From assembly GCA_965276765.1 (NCBI GenBank), contig OZ255627.1:1-64000 (forward strand): 64,000 nucleotides of DNA, in the 5' to 3' direction. The notes beneath the pieces were generated by a model, which had not been told where the DNA came from, did no database searches, and was given only the letters and a program-made list of their open reading frames with translations. The translations under genes were made by a program, and so were the position numbers. Below are positions 41,401-49,869 of the stretch, in pieces (position 1 is the stretch's first letter; every line of letters begins with the position of its first letter). Source of the DNA: G965276765 sp965276765 (GTDB lineage: Bacteria; Actinomycetota; Acidimicrobiia; Acidimicrobiales; Palsa-688).

Positions 41401-41517
41401 CGCGTCCCTGACGAAGGTAAGCACCACGATGATGACGACGACGGCGATGAGAATGCCGACACGAAACCGGCGCGACGTTCGAGGCATCCTGCGCGGCAGG
41501 TCGGCGGGCGTACGCAT
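38449..41517 (-). CDS. UPF0182 family membrane protein
   Basis: A 1022-aa protein of the UPF0182/COG1615 family, common in actinobacteria, function unknown. Seven membrane helices occupy about residues 17-320 (VGILIAVVVIIVVLTFV, VLLAAGFCVIFFVIILASL, ILTSVIFALLAGVG, VIVVLLVTLVAQY, and others). A large extracytoplasmic domain follows with GSQANGFVIADSKQKE-like and TYTGKMYFFVIDQKDPIIQ-like stretches (VVVNAYTGKMYFFVIDQ). The C-terminus has a Thr/Pro/Gly linker and a final helix. The ATG is at 41517. It heads an operon with CPBP, def and otsA. Confidence 0.92.
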   Translation of the reverse strand: MRTPADLPRRMPRTSRRFRVGILIAVVVIIVVLTFVRDAARFYTSYLWFHEVHFASVFRGVLLTRVLLAAGFCVIFFVIILASLTVADRHAPVLLPANVNDELVERYRETVMPRGRLVRILTSVIFALLAGVGTNTQWNNWDLFRYHVNFGITDPEYHRDIGFYVFQLPFIRFLPGWAFEAVIVVLLVTLVAQYLNGGIRFQGQGPRVTPAVKAHMSVLLGVLALIQGVNYYLDRLELVLSTNHVVDGATATSVHANKPADELLIAIAVIAAVLFLLNIRARGWTLPVVGVVVWVLVWILVGHVYPALYQAIRVGPSELSREAPYIERNINATRAAYGLTKVKTVQNYDSANGTVSASQISGGSPQAVANRETLANVQLLDPTQLVPTFDNLQKLRSFYSINNLSVDRYDLDINGKSTLTETLMGVRELNQGVPQGFTTQHLQYTHGYGAAVSAATQNGIDQAGSPVFSLQDVPPSGSPPLVSSSGNDKGAQVYYGEGSQANGFVIADSKQKELDYEDQNNNEVQGHYAGSGGVPAGNVIRRAAFALTFSNPDILLSGQVTGSSKIIYNRNITERVKKAAPFLKYDADPYSVILNQQMYWIVDAYTTSSNYPYSQDADTSRVSPSSGLAGKFNYVRNSVKVVVNAYTGKMYFFVIDQKDPIIQVYERAFPDLFTPVGKANQMIAGITSHWRYPQDLFKVQTNMYGRYHLTNVTSFYNQANAWNISQDPGSGRPNTSHITSTVNANGTITFTHKKLNPEYELAALPGETQQKFLIVQPFVPFSTGTANKNLTAVMFASADPNDYGQLSAYETPAGQQVSGPELVQSEIVANTAISTELTLLNQQGSEVELGEVVTVPVANTLLYVQPVYVQSSSNPVPELKDVIVVYNNTAYHSQNASLDNALCQITNTQGSKPFGQYCNTVKASRQKTSVPNGVNLGGKSSSSTTTTTAPPSTTTVPTTPATAPPGVTVPAHATVSQLVADAQKAYAAAQAELRRGNLSAYQKDLQQEQADLSKASGQLKKP

Positions 41518-41711
41518 GCGGGCGGGAGCCTACCGGGGGCGCCTGGCGCTGCGAACGCGCGCCGAGGCGCCGGCGGCCGGGGAACGGCCGCCCGCTGGGT
41601 TCGCCCGCCCGAGCGCCCGCGTCGAAACAACCGGAGCGGACACTGCCGACGACCTCTCGGTGCGACACCGTTTTCGGACTGCGGACGCTCCAGTTGCGTC
41701 TTGGCGGTCCC

Positions 41712-44372
41712 TCACCCCGGGTCGGGGACCAGCAGGCAGCGGCATCCCTCGTGGGCGGGCGGGTACTGCTGTCCCGTCGGGAACGCGTCGCCCTTCGCCA
41801 TCGGGCCGGCCAGGGCGTTGTCGTCGCAGTCGGGGCAGGGCCCGTCGGCGTCCTCGGCAATCCACCGCAGCACGGTGCCATCGGGCGTCGCGTGCCAGGC
41901 GGCGGAGGCGAAGGCCGACGTGAGCACGTCGGCGGCGACCCGCTCGACCCGCTGGTTTCGAGCTGACCGGTAGACGCTGCCGAGACTCTCCGTGATCGTC
42001 TCCGCCCCTTCGTCGCCCTGATCGGCGAAGATCTCGCCGATCCGGCGCCTGAGCGGCTCGACGATGCGCTCCGCCGCGCCCTGCGCCAGCTCGGTCATCG
42101 ACGTGGTGCCGGAGCGAGTCTTGGCCTTGGCCGGCATCCCGAGGAGGTCGGCCGTCATCTCGGCGCCGGCCGACGCCGCCTTGGTCAGGGGCGGTTCTGT
42201 CGCGGCCACGTAGTGCCCGATCTGCACCGAGAGGTCGGGCAGCATCTTGTCGGCCTTGGGCGTCCCCTTGGCGCCCCGCAGCCGGTCGAGGAGGTCGTTC
42301 TGCTCGTCCTGCAGGGCTCGCTTGAGGCGCCTGTTCAGGTCGCGCTCGAGATCGGCAAGGGCCGCGTCACGCCGTTGCAGCAACGCCTCGTCGGCGTCGG
42401 AGTGGGCGACGTTGGCGTCGCCATCCCCGCTCGGCCCGGGGGGCGTCTCCGCCTCGGTCACTCCATCGGCGGGCCCTGCTTCGTCCGTCGTCCCTGCGGC
42501 CGTGGCGGCGACGCCGTTGTGGGCCGCCGCCGCTCCGGTGACGGGTGCCGCGCTCTCGACCGGCGTCGCCACCTCGGTTACGGCCTCCTCGGTCCCGGCC
42601 GTGTCGGTCACGGGCGCGTCTGTTGCGGGCGTGTCGGCCGCCGGCGCGTCGGTTGCGGCCCCGTCGGCTGCCTGCGTGTCGGCCGCCTCGGCCGGTTGGC
42701 TCTTGTCTCCGCCCTGCTTGCGGCCGGTGCGGATGCGGTTGAACAGGCTGCCGACGGCGTCGGTCCCCCCTGCGCTGCCCTTCGACCCGGCCGGCTTGGA
42801 GCTCTTGGTCTTCCCCGATGGCTGCGAACCCGTCGTCGTCTGTGTCGTGCTCCGAGCGTCCCGGACCAGCTCGAGACCCGCCGGCGTCACCCCGCCTTCG
42901 GCCTCCGGCTCCGACCGGTCCACGGCCGGCGCCGCGCTCCCCGAGACGACCCGAAGGTGGCCACCGGATCCCACCGCACCCGACCCCGGGACCGGCTCCG
43001 CCGCCGTAGCGGTCCTCCCGGCCGGATCGCCGCTCCGAGTCGCCGCCGCGCCGACCGACACCACCCGGACCCGCTCCCTGACACCGGATGGACCGCCCAC
43101 CCGGCCCGGCTGTCTCGACGCCGCCGGCGCAGCTGCCGTCGACGGCAGCACTTGGACCGACTCCTTGGCCGGCCCCGACTCCTTGGCCGGCGCCGACTCC
43201 TTGGCCGCCGGCGTCGCTACCTCCGATCCGGCGCTCGCATCCTGGGAAACCCCGTCGCCATCCGTATCCCGCCCCTCTGGCCCCCCAGCCACATCCGACA
43301 ACTCCTCCCCACCGTCGGCGGCCTCCCCACCATCGGCGACATCCGGCGTCGCTGCGACCGAGGTGGAATGCGGCTCGTCCTCGGCGCCGTCCTCGTAGCG
43401 CCGGCCGACCTCGTCGGCCGCCGCCCTGGCCTCGGCGTCGGCGCGCTGCAGCTCACCCTGCACCTCGTCGAGAGTCCGGTGCACGACGGCATACGACTCG
43501 ATCAGACGTTCGCGTCCGGCCCGGAGCTGCTCGATCTGGATGGTGGCCACCCGCCGACGCTTGGCCAGATCGGCGAGCACACGCTCCCGGAGCGCCTGGG
43601 CGCTCTCGATCATCTCCCTGCGCTCCTGCTCGGTCTGCTGGCGGACCTCCTCGGCGTCGGCCCTGGCCTTGCCGACGACCTGCTGACCGTCGCTGATGGC
43701 GTCCCTGCGAGTCGAGGCGGCGGCCTCGTCGGCGGCAGCGGTGAGCTCCGTTCCCTTTCGTTGCGCCTCCTCGGTCGCCTCGGTTACGAGACGCGCCGCC
43801 TCTTCCTGCGCCTCGGATCGCCGCTCGGCGGCGTCCGCTGTCGCCGAGGAGAGGCGCTGCTCGGCCTCGGCCTCGGCGTCGGCCCGCTGGCGGCCGGTCT
43901 CCTCGCTCGCCTCGTCGAGCAGCCGCGTGGACTCCGCCGTCGCCTCGTCGAGCAGCCGTTTGGACTCGGCCGTCGCCTCGTCCAGCCGCCGCTCCGCCAC
44001 CGACACCTGGCTCTGGGCTCGCTGCCTGGCTTCGTCGACCAGTTGCTCGGCTTCGTCGGCCGCCCGCTTGCGCAGATCGGTGGCGGCCGCATGGGCCGAC
44101 CGCAGCGTCGCCGCCATCTCGTCGCCGACGGCAGCGACGACGTCTTCCTCGCTCAGTTCGGGCGCCGACGCCTTGGATTCGGCCTTCTCCAGACGCCCCT
44201 GTAGCTCGGACACGCGGCGACTCAACGCCTGCATCTCGCTCGCGACCGCCTTCAGATACCGCCGAACCTCCTGTTGGTCGTAGCCGCGACGGGCCGGGTT
44301 GAACTCGCGGGCGGCGACAGTGTCGGCGGAAAGGAGGGCGTCCGACGCGGCTGCGTCACGATTACTGACCAT
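41712..44372 (-). CDS. DivIVA-like coiled-coil protein with Mu-F-like C-terminus
   Basis: An 886-aa protein. Residues about 22-48 (AAREFNPARRGYDQQEV, RRYLKAVASEM) are a DivIVA-type polar-growth/membrane-curvature motif. Residues about 45-320 are a long Ala/Glu/Arg coiled coil with repeats (RLLDEATAES). About 320-640 is low-complexity Pro/Ala/Thr/Ser. A helical domain follows (RRDAALADLERDLNRRLKRAL ... RRRIGEIFADQ). The end has C846PDC849, FPTGQQYPPAH874 and GC877RC879LLVP, the zinc-like pattern of phage Mu F/SPP1 gp7 head-morphogenesis proteins. The ATG at 44372 is 37 nt after the kinase gene. Confidence 0.8.
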   Translation of the reverse strand: MVSNRDAAASDALLSADTVAAREFNPARRGYDQQEVRRYLKAVASEMQALSRRVSELQGRLEKAESKASAPELSEEDVVAAVGDEMAATLRSAHAAATDLRKRAADEAEQLVDEARQRAQSQVSVAERRLDEATAESKRLLDEATAESTRLLDEASEETGRQRADAEAEAEQRLSSATADAAERRSEAQEEAARLVTEATEEAQRKGTELTAAADEAAASTRRDAISDGQQVVGKARADAEEVRQQTEQERREMIESAQALRERVLADLAKRRRVATIQIEQLRAGRERLIESYAVVHRTLDEVQGELQRADAEARAAADEVGRRYEDGAEDEPHSTSVAATPDVADGGEAADGGEELSDVAGGPEGRDTDGDGVSQDASAGSEVATPAAKESAPAKESGPAKESVQVLPSTAAAPAASRQPGRVGGPSGVRERVRVVSVGAAATRSGDPAGRTATAAEPVPGSGAVGSGGHLRVVSGSAAPAVDRSEPEAEGGVTPAGLELVRDARSTTQTTTGSQPSGKTKSSKPAGSKGSAGGTDAVGSLFNRIRTGRKQGGDKSQPAEAADTQAADGAATDAPAADTPATDAPVTDTAGTEEAVTEVATPVESAAPVTGAAAAHNGVAATAAGTTDEAGPADGVTEAETPPGPSGDGDANVAHSDADEALLQRRDAALADLERDLNRRLKRALQDEQNDLLDRLRGAKGTPKADKMLPDLSVQIGHYVAATEPPLTKAASAGAEMTADLLGMPAKAKTRSGTTSMTELAQGAAERIVEPLRRRIGEIFADQGDEGAETITESLGSVYRSARNQRVERVAADVLTSAFASAAWHATPDGTVLRWIAEDADGPCPDCDDNALAGPMAKGDAFPTGQQYPPAHEGCRCLLVPDPG

Positions 44373-44409
44373 GGTGTCAAGCGTAGGGCCGCGCCGGGGT
44401 CGCGATCGG

Positions 44410-47271
44410 TTACCACCGGGGCGGAACATGGCTGGTCGGAGGGGGTTCCCAACCATTGGGGCGGCGGGAAGGCGCAGAAGGCGCCTGATGGGATCTCGCC
44501 CGCCGCGTTCGGGGCGACACCGGATGAGACGGTGCCGGCGCCGTCCCGTCCGCGGCTCCCGGGTCCTGCCCGTGCGCCGCCGCTCGTAGCCGCAGCGACA
44601 CCGTCGTCCCCGCGCCAGGTCGCGATCGGCACCCCAGGCTGCCACCGTGGTCGGTGACGACCTGAGCGACAACGGCAAGTCCGAGGCCCAGACCTCCGGC
44701 CCCTCTCGTGTCCGACGCGTCGCCCTGCTCGAAGGCACCGAACGCCCTGGCTCGTTCGTCGGGGGTCATACCGCGGCCGTGGTCCACCACGGCGATCTCG
44801 ACCATGGCGGCAGGGCCAGCACCGCCCGACGCGACGACACCCGGGCCGCCGGTGGCAGACGGGACGGCGTCCAGTGACGAGGCGCCGGGCGTCTCGGTGC
44901 CACCGCCGGCGGGCACGAGGGCGGCGGTGATCTGGATCCGGCCCCCGGCGGGCGAGAACTTCACGGCGTTGTCGATGACCTCGTCGACGGCGAGCCTCAA
45001 CCAACGGGCGTCGGCCATGACGTCGGGGAGGGCGCGCGAAACCCGAGACGACAGCTGATGGCTCGGGGGCAATCGTTCGCTCCAGCCGGATACGACATCG
45101 GTCACGAACGCCCTCACCGATACCGCCTCGGGCCTCACCACGAGGCGTCCCGCTCCCGAAGAGGCGAAGAACTCGAGGAGACCGACGATCCTCATCTGGC
45201 GCTTGGCGGACTCCAGGATCTCGGCGTGCCATCCCCTTGCCGCTTCGGGGGGCACGTCGCGATGCACGAGGAGGTCGGCGTAGCCGAGGATGCCGGTCAG
45301 CGGCGTCCTGAGCTCGTGGCCGACTCGCGAGAGGAACTCGGACTTCATCCTCTCGACCTCTTGTTCCCTGCGGAGATCGCGCAGCACGAGCACCCGCCCG
45401 ATCTCCTCTCCGACCGGACCTCGCACGGCACCCGACGACACGGCGACGGGCACCGTCGAACGGTCGGGGCGGATCAGGTCGGCAAGCTCGGCCCAGGCCG
45501 CGGCGTCGATGCTCTCCCCCGGCGCCGAGAGCCGCCGGCCACCGTCTCCTGAGAGGACGATGACGTCGCCGGCTCTGGCCCCGATGGCCGTGGCGGCGCT
45601 CACGCCCGTCAGCTCCTCGGCGGCGCGGTTGAAGTCGGTGATGCGACCGAGCCCGTCCACGGCCACCAGGGCGTCGCCCATGCCGGCGATGACGGCCTCC
45701 AGTCGGTTTCGCAGTCGCGTCTCCTCGGCGGCGGCGTGGCGCAGCGCCCCGCTGTTTTCTTCGGCCGAGTCGACCATGGCATCGAAGGCGACGGCCAGTA
45801 CTCCGACCTCGTCGTCGCTCGCCACCCCGCTGTGCGGTGTGATGCCACTCTCCCGAACGGAGCGGGCCGCGGCGGTGAGCCGGCGGATGCCGGACGTGAT
45901 CCGCTCGCCTGTGGCGGCGGCGAGCACGAGGGAGAGCAGCGTCCCACCGAGGGCGATGATGAACAGGGCCCTGAGGAGTGAGTCGCGGGTCCCGGCCAGG
46001 CTCGTCGTCGGCGACGATGCGACCAGCCACAGCGCCGGCCGCGCCGTTCGGCTTGCGCTCGCCGTGCTGACCGGGACGACGGCAACGAACCGGTTGTCAC
46101 GCACGACGGCAGTCGCCCCGAGAGCACCGGCCGAGCGGGCCTCGGTCTCGGCTTCGGCCAGGATGCCCGCTGTTGGTCGGACACCGACGCTCGCGACCAG
46201 CCCGGAGCTGCCGACGAAGGCGAGCGACGCCCCCGTGGCGCTCGAACGGATGCCCGACAGGTAGGCGGATCCGAGGGGGACGGCGGTGATCACGGCGCCG
46301 ACCTGGCGGCGCGGCGCCGCCACACACACCGCGAACGCCCCGACGGCGAAGGCCGCCTTGCCGGCGGTGACGACACTGCGATGCCCGGCGCTCCCCGTGG
46401 CGCCCGGCCGGCAGCTCAGGCCGGTGGCGGCCGGAAGCGAAGCGGAACCGGAAGGCAGCCCGGAGCCCGCGGCGATGGGGGCATCTCCGATTGGGACGAA
46501 CCCGATGCCGACATCGGGGTAAAACGACGCCAGGGTCCGCAACCTCGAGACGATCAGGTCGTGGTCCTCCGCCTTTCCTGAGCCCGCACCCGCCGCCACA
46601 CGGGCCAGACCGGGACCCGACGAGGAGAACGAGCCCTCGAGGCCGGAGGCGACGAGGCGGGCGCCCCCGAGGGCGTTGTCGGCCGATGCGAGCACCTCGC
46701 GGGCTTGCACGGCGGCGCGCGATCGGAGCTGCACGAGCTCTTGGTGCTCGACCGAAGAGGTGATCACCGAGGAAAGGGCGACCGAGACCACGAGCACCAC
46801 GAGCAGGAGGGTGGCGGCGGCATTGGTCGCCACCCGAACGGCGATCGACCGCTTGCCGGCCGCCACGAGCGCCCCGGCCACGACGATGCTGCCGACGACG
46901 AGGACGGTATCGCTCGCCACGGTGGGAGCGCCGCCGATGCCGGCTGCCGCCGCGACCGCGACGAGAGCGCCTCCGGCAACCAGGCCCCAACGACTGCGCC
47001 GGCCGGCCTGCCACCACGCCGATCCGCCAGCCACGAGCCCGGCCCCGACGATGGCGAAGGCGCCGACGAGATCACCGCTCCCGCCGAGGCGGGCCCCGCG
47101 AACGAAGGCCACGGCGACGAGCGCAGCGAAGCCGACGACGAGAAGGGATCGACCGATCGCCGAGCGCCGAACCAGATCGGTGCGCAGGACGACGAGCACG
47201 AGGCCAGAAGCGGCCACGACCATGGCCACGAACTGAGCGGCGAAATCGAACGATGCGGCTGCGGAGAGCAT
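44410..47271 (-). CDS. Large membrane sensor histidine kinase
   Basis: A 953-aa two-component kinase. About six N-terminal helices (residues 12-170) are followed by an extracytoplasmic sensor (about 175-430) and another helix (LFIIALGGTLLSLVLAAA). Then come HAMP (ITSGIRRLTAAARSV), PAS (LEAVIAGMGDALVAVDGLGRI), HisKA with FLSRVGHELRTPLTGIL and an HATPase with DEVIDNAVKFSP (N box), VVDHGRGM and GLGLGLAVVAQVV. No response regulator is adjacent. It precedes the DivIVA-like gene by 37 nt, so an envelope or growth signal is possible. The C-terminal 50 residues are disordered. Confidence 0.92.
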   Translation of the reverse strand: MLSAAASFDFAAQFVAMVVAASGLVLVVLRTDLVRRSAIGRSLLVVGFAALVAVAFVRGARLGGSGDLVGAFAIVGAGLVAGGSAWWQAGRRSRWGLVAGGALVAVAAAAGIGGAPTVASDTVLVVGSIVVAGALVAAGKRSIAVRVATNAAATLLLVVLVVSVALSSVITSSVEHQELVQLRSRAAVQAREVLASADNALGGARLVASGLEGSFSSSGPGLARVAAGAGSGKAEDHDLIVSRLRTLASFYPDVGIGFVPIGDAPIAAGSGLPSGSASLPAATGLSCRPGATGSAGHRSVVTAGKAAFAVGAFAVCVAAPRRQVGAVITAVPLGSAYLSGIRSSATGASLAFVGSSGLVASVGVRPTAGILAEAETEARSAGALGATAVVRDNRFVAVVPVSTASASRTARPALWLVASSPTTSLAGTRDSLLRALFIIALGGTLLSLVLAAATGERITSGIRRLTAAARSVRESGITPHSGVASDDEVGVLAVAFDAMVDSAEENSGALRHAAAEETRLRNRLEAVIAGMGDALVAVDGLGRITDFNRAAEELTGVSAATAIGARAGDVIVLSGDGGRRLSAPGESIDAAAWAELADLIRPDRSTVPVAVSSGAVRGPVGEEIGRVLVLRDLRREQEVERMKSEFLSRVGHELRTPLTGILGYADLLVHRDVPPEAARGWHAEILESAKRQMRIVGLLEFFASSGAGRLVVRPEAVSVRAFVTDVVSGWSERLPPSHQLSSRVSRALPDVMADARWLRLAVDEVIDNAVKFSPAGGRIQITAALVPAGGGTETPGASSLDAVPSATGGPGVVASGGAGPAAMVEIAVVDHGRGMTPDERARAFGAFEQGDASDTRGAGGLGLGLAVVAQVVTDHGGSLGCRSRPGAGTTVSLRLRAAAHGQDPGAADGTAPAPSHPVSPRTRRARSHQAPSAPSRRPNGWEPPPTSHVPPRW

Positions 47272-47358
47272 GGGGAAAGGGCGATTCCGGCGGTCGGGCC
47301 GGCGGTGGTGCCCGAGACCCGAGGTCCCTGCGGCCCCGACGCCGGCCGGTGTTCGCGT

Positions 47359-48570
47359 CTACGAAGCCGCGCTCGAGGGAGGATGGGTCGGAGGGATGTG
47401 CCCACCGAAGGCCTTGATGTCGTCGAGGGCCTGTGAGAGCGACGACACCGCCTCCACCCTGAGGCTCGAGTTGGCTTGACTCTTGGCGTCCCGGTAGTTG
47501 GCCGGCGGCACGAGAAACAGGCGGGCCCCGGCGCGCTCGACCGCAACCGTCTTCTGCTTGACCCCTCCGATCGGCAGGACGGCACCGGTCGACGAGATCT
47601 CTCCGGTGGCGGCGATGACATGCCCGCCGGTCAGCTGCCCGTCAGAGAGGGCGTCGAGCAGGGCGAGGGTGAGCGCCAGCCCGGCGGATGGCCCACCGAT
47701 GTCGCCGACCTCGACGCTCACGTGAAAGGGAAAGTCGTAGGTCGCCTGGGTCATCGACTCGATCCCGAGGAAACCGGCGTTGGGGTCGTGGGCGGCGTCG
47801 GCCTTCGGCACGCGACCGAGCGTGACCGGAAGCGTCAGGGTCTTGGCATCGCCGCTCGATGGCCGCTGCACGGTCACCTTGACGACGGTGCCGGGGGTCT
47901 TGCCCTTCAGCGCCGTCGACAGGTCGTTGGCGGTGAGGACCTTGGTTCCGTCGACGGCGGTGATGAGATCGTCACACTTGATGCCTCCTCTGGCCGCGCC
48001 GGTCCCTCCGACCACCTCGAACACCCGGGCGCCGAGGTGGCGCTCGGTGACCTGGTAGCCGAGGTGGTCGAGGGCGAGAACGGGAGCGGTCTGCGACGCA
48101 GTGGCCATGTACTGGCTGTCCTGGCAGTTGTACTGCGACGCCGGCGTCGTGCCGAGCACGGCCGCGTTGGAGATGAGTTGCGCTCCCTGGTGGAACACGT
48201 TGAGCAGGTGCAGGCGGTGCTCGAGGTACTCGAGCGGGGTCGCCTTGCCGACGAGGACGTCGACCATGAGCAGCCGACCATCGATGAGATGCGAGTGGCC
48301 GGGAGCGATCACCAGTCGGGCGCAGGGTGTGCCCCCTGGAAGGGCGAGGGCGCCGGAGCCATCAGGTCGGCAGGCCCCGCTCGTCGTGATGGTCGGAGCC
48401 GATCCGGGCAGGTAGGCGTAGTAGCCGCCGGCTTCGCTGTTGGCCCACAGCCCGACGGCAGCCACGATGACGACGACGACGGCCAGGGCGATGAGCCGGC
48501 GCCGGCGCCGCCTCGGCGGCCCGGGCGCCTCGGCGACGGCCTCACCCACGGGTGCGACCGGCCGGGCCAA
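47359..48570 (-). CDS. PDZ/Lon-like S16 serine protease (YlbL type)
   Basis: A 403-aa membrane-anchored protease. One helix near residues 25-43 (LIALAVVVVIVAAVGLW) anchors an extracytoplasmic part. A PDZ domain follows (VFEVVGGTGAARGGIKCDDLITAVDGTKV) and then a Lon-type proteolytic domain: SVEVGDIGGPSAGLALTLALL with the Ser, and PIGGVKQKTVAVERAGA with the Lys of the Ser-Lys dyad. This is the layout of YlbL-like proteins. TTG at 48570 is the best start; its ribosome site is weak. It lies 87 bp upstream of the kinase gene in the same direction. Confidence 0.9.
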   Translation of the reverse strand: MARPVAPVGEAVAEAPGPPRRRRRRLIALAVVVVIVAAVGLWANSEAGGYYAYLPGSAPTITTSGACRPDGSGALALPGGTPCARLVIAPGHSHLIDGRLLMVDVLVGKATPLEYLEHRLHLLNVFHQGAQLISNAAVLGTTPASQYNCQDSQYMATASQTAPVLALDHLGYQVTERHLGARVFEVVGGTGAARGGIKCDDLITAVDGTKVLTANDLSTALKGKTPGTVVKVTVQRPSSGDAKTLTLPVTLGRVPKADAAHDPNAGFLGIESMTQATYDFPFHVSVEVGDIGGPSAGLALTLALLDALSDGQLTGGHVIAATGEISSTGAVLPIGGVKQKTVAVERAGARLFLVPPANYRDAKSQANSSLRVEAVSSLSQALDDIKAFGGHIPPTHPPSSAAS

Positions 48571-48726
48571 CGCTCGATCGGCGCAGCCCTTCTTGTAGGG
48601 TTGTGACGATCGTGCTCACGTCGCTGCGTTCCTCGTTGAAGGGCACCTCGCCGAGGCGTACCTGGCTCGACCTCCGGGACGGCGGGTCGGCCCGGCGGGG
48701 ACAAGACTGCCACGTACGTCGCTCAC

Positions 48727-49257
48727 ATGGGGGGCGACGAGGATGACGGCACGGCCGACATGAGCGACGAGGGCATCGACCGGCGCCTTGGAGACGGGCG
48801 TCCGCCAAGCTGGGGCGAACCCGTGCCACCCGTGGCTTCGACGCTCGATGAGCCGACGGCCGCCGTGCCCGCATCCGGTGGCCTCGTCGACGAACCCGCC
48901 ACCCGCAACAACACGGCCAGCAACACGGCCATCGCGGCGCCGATCCGGCCGAGGCCGGCGGCCCGGCGGGACCCGCAGCAGGCCGGGGAACGCCGACCCA
49001 CCGGGCGCTCGTCCGCGACGGGGCCAAGGCGCCAGGCCGAGCCCATCCGGGTCGGGCGGCGCGAGCGACGCAAGGTCCACATCGTCGAGAGGTTCACGGG
49101 CCGACGGGTCAGGGCCAAGACCGGCGTGTGGCGACGGATTCGCTCGGTCGTGTTCATCATCGTGATCGGCGCCGTGCTTGCGGCCATCGTCGCCGCCATC
49201 CTCGCCGCCATCGTCGCTGGCATCGCCCTCGGTATCCATCACGTCGGCAAGGGCTGA
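48727..49257 (+). CDS. Small membrane protein with disordered N-terminus
   Basis: A 176-aa protein that I cannot place in a family. Residues 1-115 are rich in Asp, Pro, Arg and Gly and look disordered. A basic block (VGRRERRKVHIVERFTGRRVR) precedes one long hydrophobic segment near the end (VVFIIVIGAVLAAIVAAILAAIVAGIALGI), so it is tail-anchored with the N-terminus inside. The ATG at 48727 has TACGTC 6 nt upstream, again a leaderless-like arrangement. The HEAT-repeat gene starts 3 nt after its stop. Confidence 0.7.
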   Translation: MGGDEDDGTADMSDEGIDRRLGDGRPPSWGEPVPPVASTLDEPTAAVPASGGLVDEPATRNNTASNTAIAAPIRPRPAARRDPQQAGERRPTGRSSATGPRRQAEPIRVGRRERRKVHIVERFTGRRVRAKTGVWRRIRSVVFIIVIGAVLAAIVAAILAAIVAGIALGIHHVGKG

Positions 49258-49260
49258 GCG

Positions 49261-49869
49261 GTGCCCGCCCCGCCGGCGGGACGCCGGCGTGCCGTGGTCG
49301 TCGCCGGCCACACCGGCGACGTGGTGACGGCATCGGCCGGTCTCCTCGACGGGGCACCGGCCGTGCGGGCCTCGGCGCTCGGGGCCCTTTGTCGGCTCGG
49401 AGAACTCGATGCCGGGCACATCGACGTCGCGCTTTCCGACCCAGCCGCCCCGGTAAGGCGCCGGGCGGCCGAGCTGGCGCCCACCCTCGGGGCGACATCG
49501 GTAGGCCGGCTGGTCGCCGCCCTCGGCGACGATGACCCCCGGGTCGTGGAGGCGGCCTGCTTCGCTCTCGGCGAAATAGGGTCCGATGCGGCCGCGGCGG
49601 TCGGCCCGGTCGCCGGCGTGGTCACAGGAGCAGAGGACCCGCTGTGCCGGGAGGCCGCCGTCGCCGCCCTCGGCGCCATCGGCGAGCGCGACGGCGTGGC
49701 CGCCATCATCGAAGCGACGCGAGACAAGCCGGCCGTGCGCCGGCGAGCCGTCCTCGCCCTCGCCCCATTCGAAGGACCCGAGGTCGACGCCGCCGTTGAG
49801 CGGGCCCTCACCGACCGGGACTGGCAGGTCCGGCAGGCGGCCGAGGACCTCAGCGAGGTCGAGACCTGA
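49261..49869 (+). CDS. HEAT-repeat protein
   Basis: A 202-aa protein made of five or so HEAT/PBS-lyase-type repeats: VRASALGALCRLGEL, VRRRAAELAPTLGA, VVEAACFALGEIG, CREAAVAALGAIGE, VRRRAVLALAPFEG and VRQAAEDLSEVET. Such solenoids bind other proteins; no enzyme motif is visible. GTG at 49261 is 3 nt after the small membrane protein, so the two probably form an operon. It converges on mreB with no gap: its stop ends at 49869 and the mreB stop begins at 49870. Confidence 0.85.
   Translation: MPAPPAGRRRAVVVAGHTGDVVTASAGLLDGAPAVRASALGALCRLGELDAGHIDVALSDPAAPVRRRAAELAPTLGATSVGRLVAALGDDDPRVVEAACFALGEIGSDAAAAVGPVAGVVTGAEDPLCREAAVAALGAIGERDGVAAIIEATRDKPAVRRRAVLALAPFEGPEVDAAVERALTDRDWQVRQAAEDLSEVET

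Noticed and set aside
42213..44204. 663-codon plus-strand frame opposite the DivIVA-like gene
   Set aside because: Low-complexity Arg/Leu/Gly translation caused by the GC-rich coiled-coil codons on the other strand.
44373..44738. Upstream extension of the DivIVA-like protein
   Set aside because: It overlaps the kinase C-terminus and has no DivIVA-like sequence; the ATG at 44372 starts just before the DivIVA motif.
49261..49869. PBS lyase for phycobilin attachment
   Set aside because: The repeats resemble PBS-lyase HEAT units, but no phycobiliprotein context or extra domain is present; generic HEAT solenoid is the safer call.
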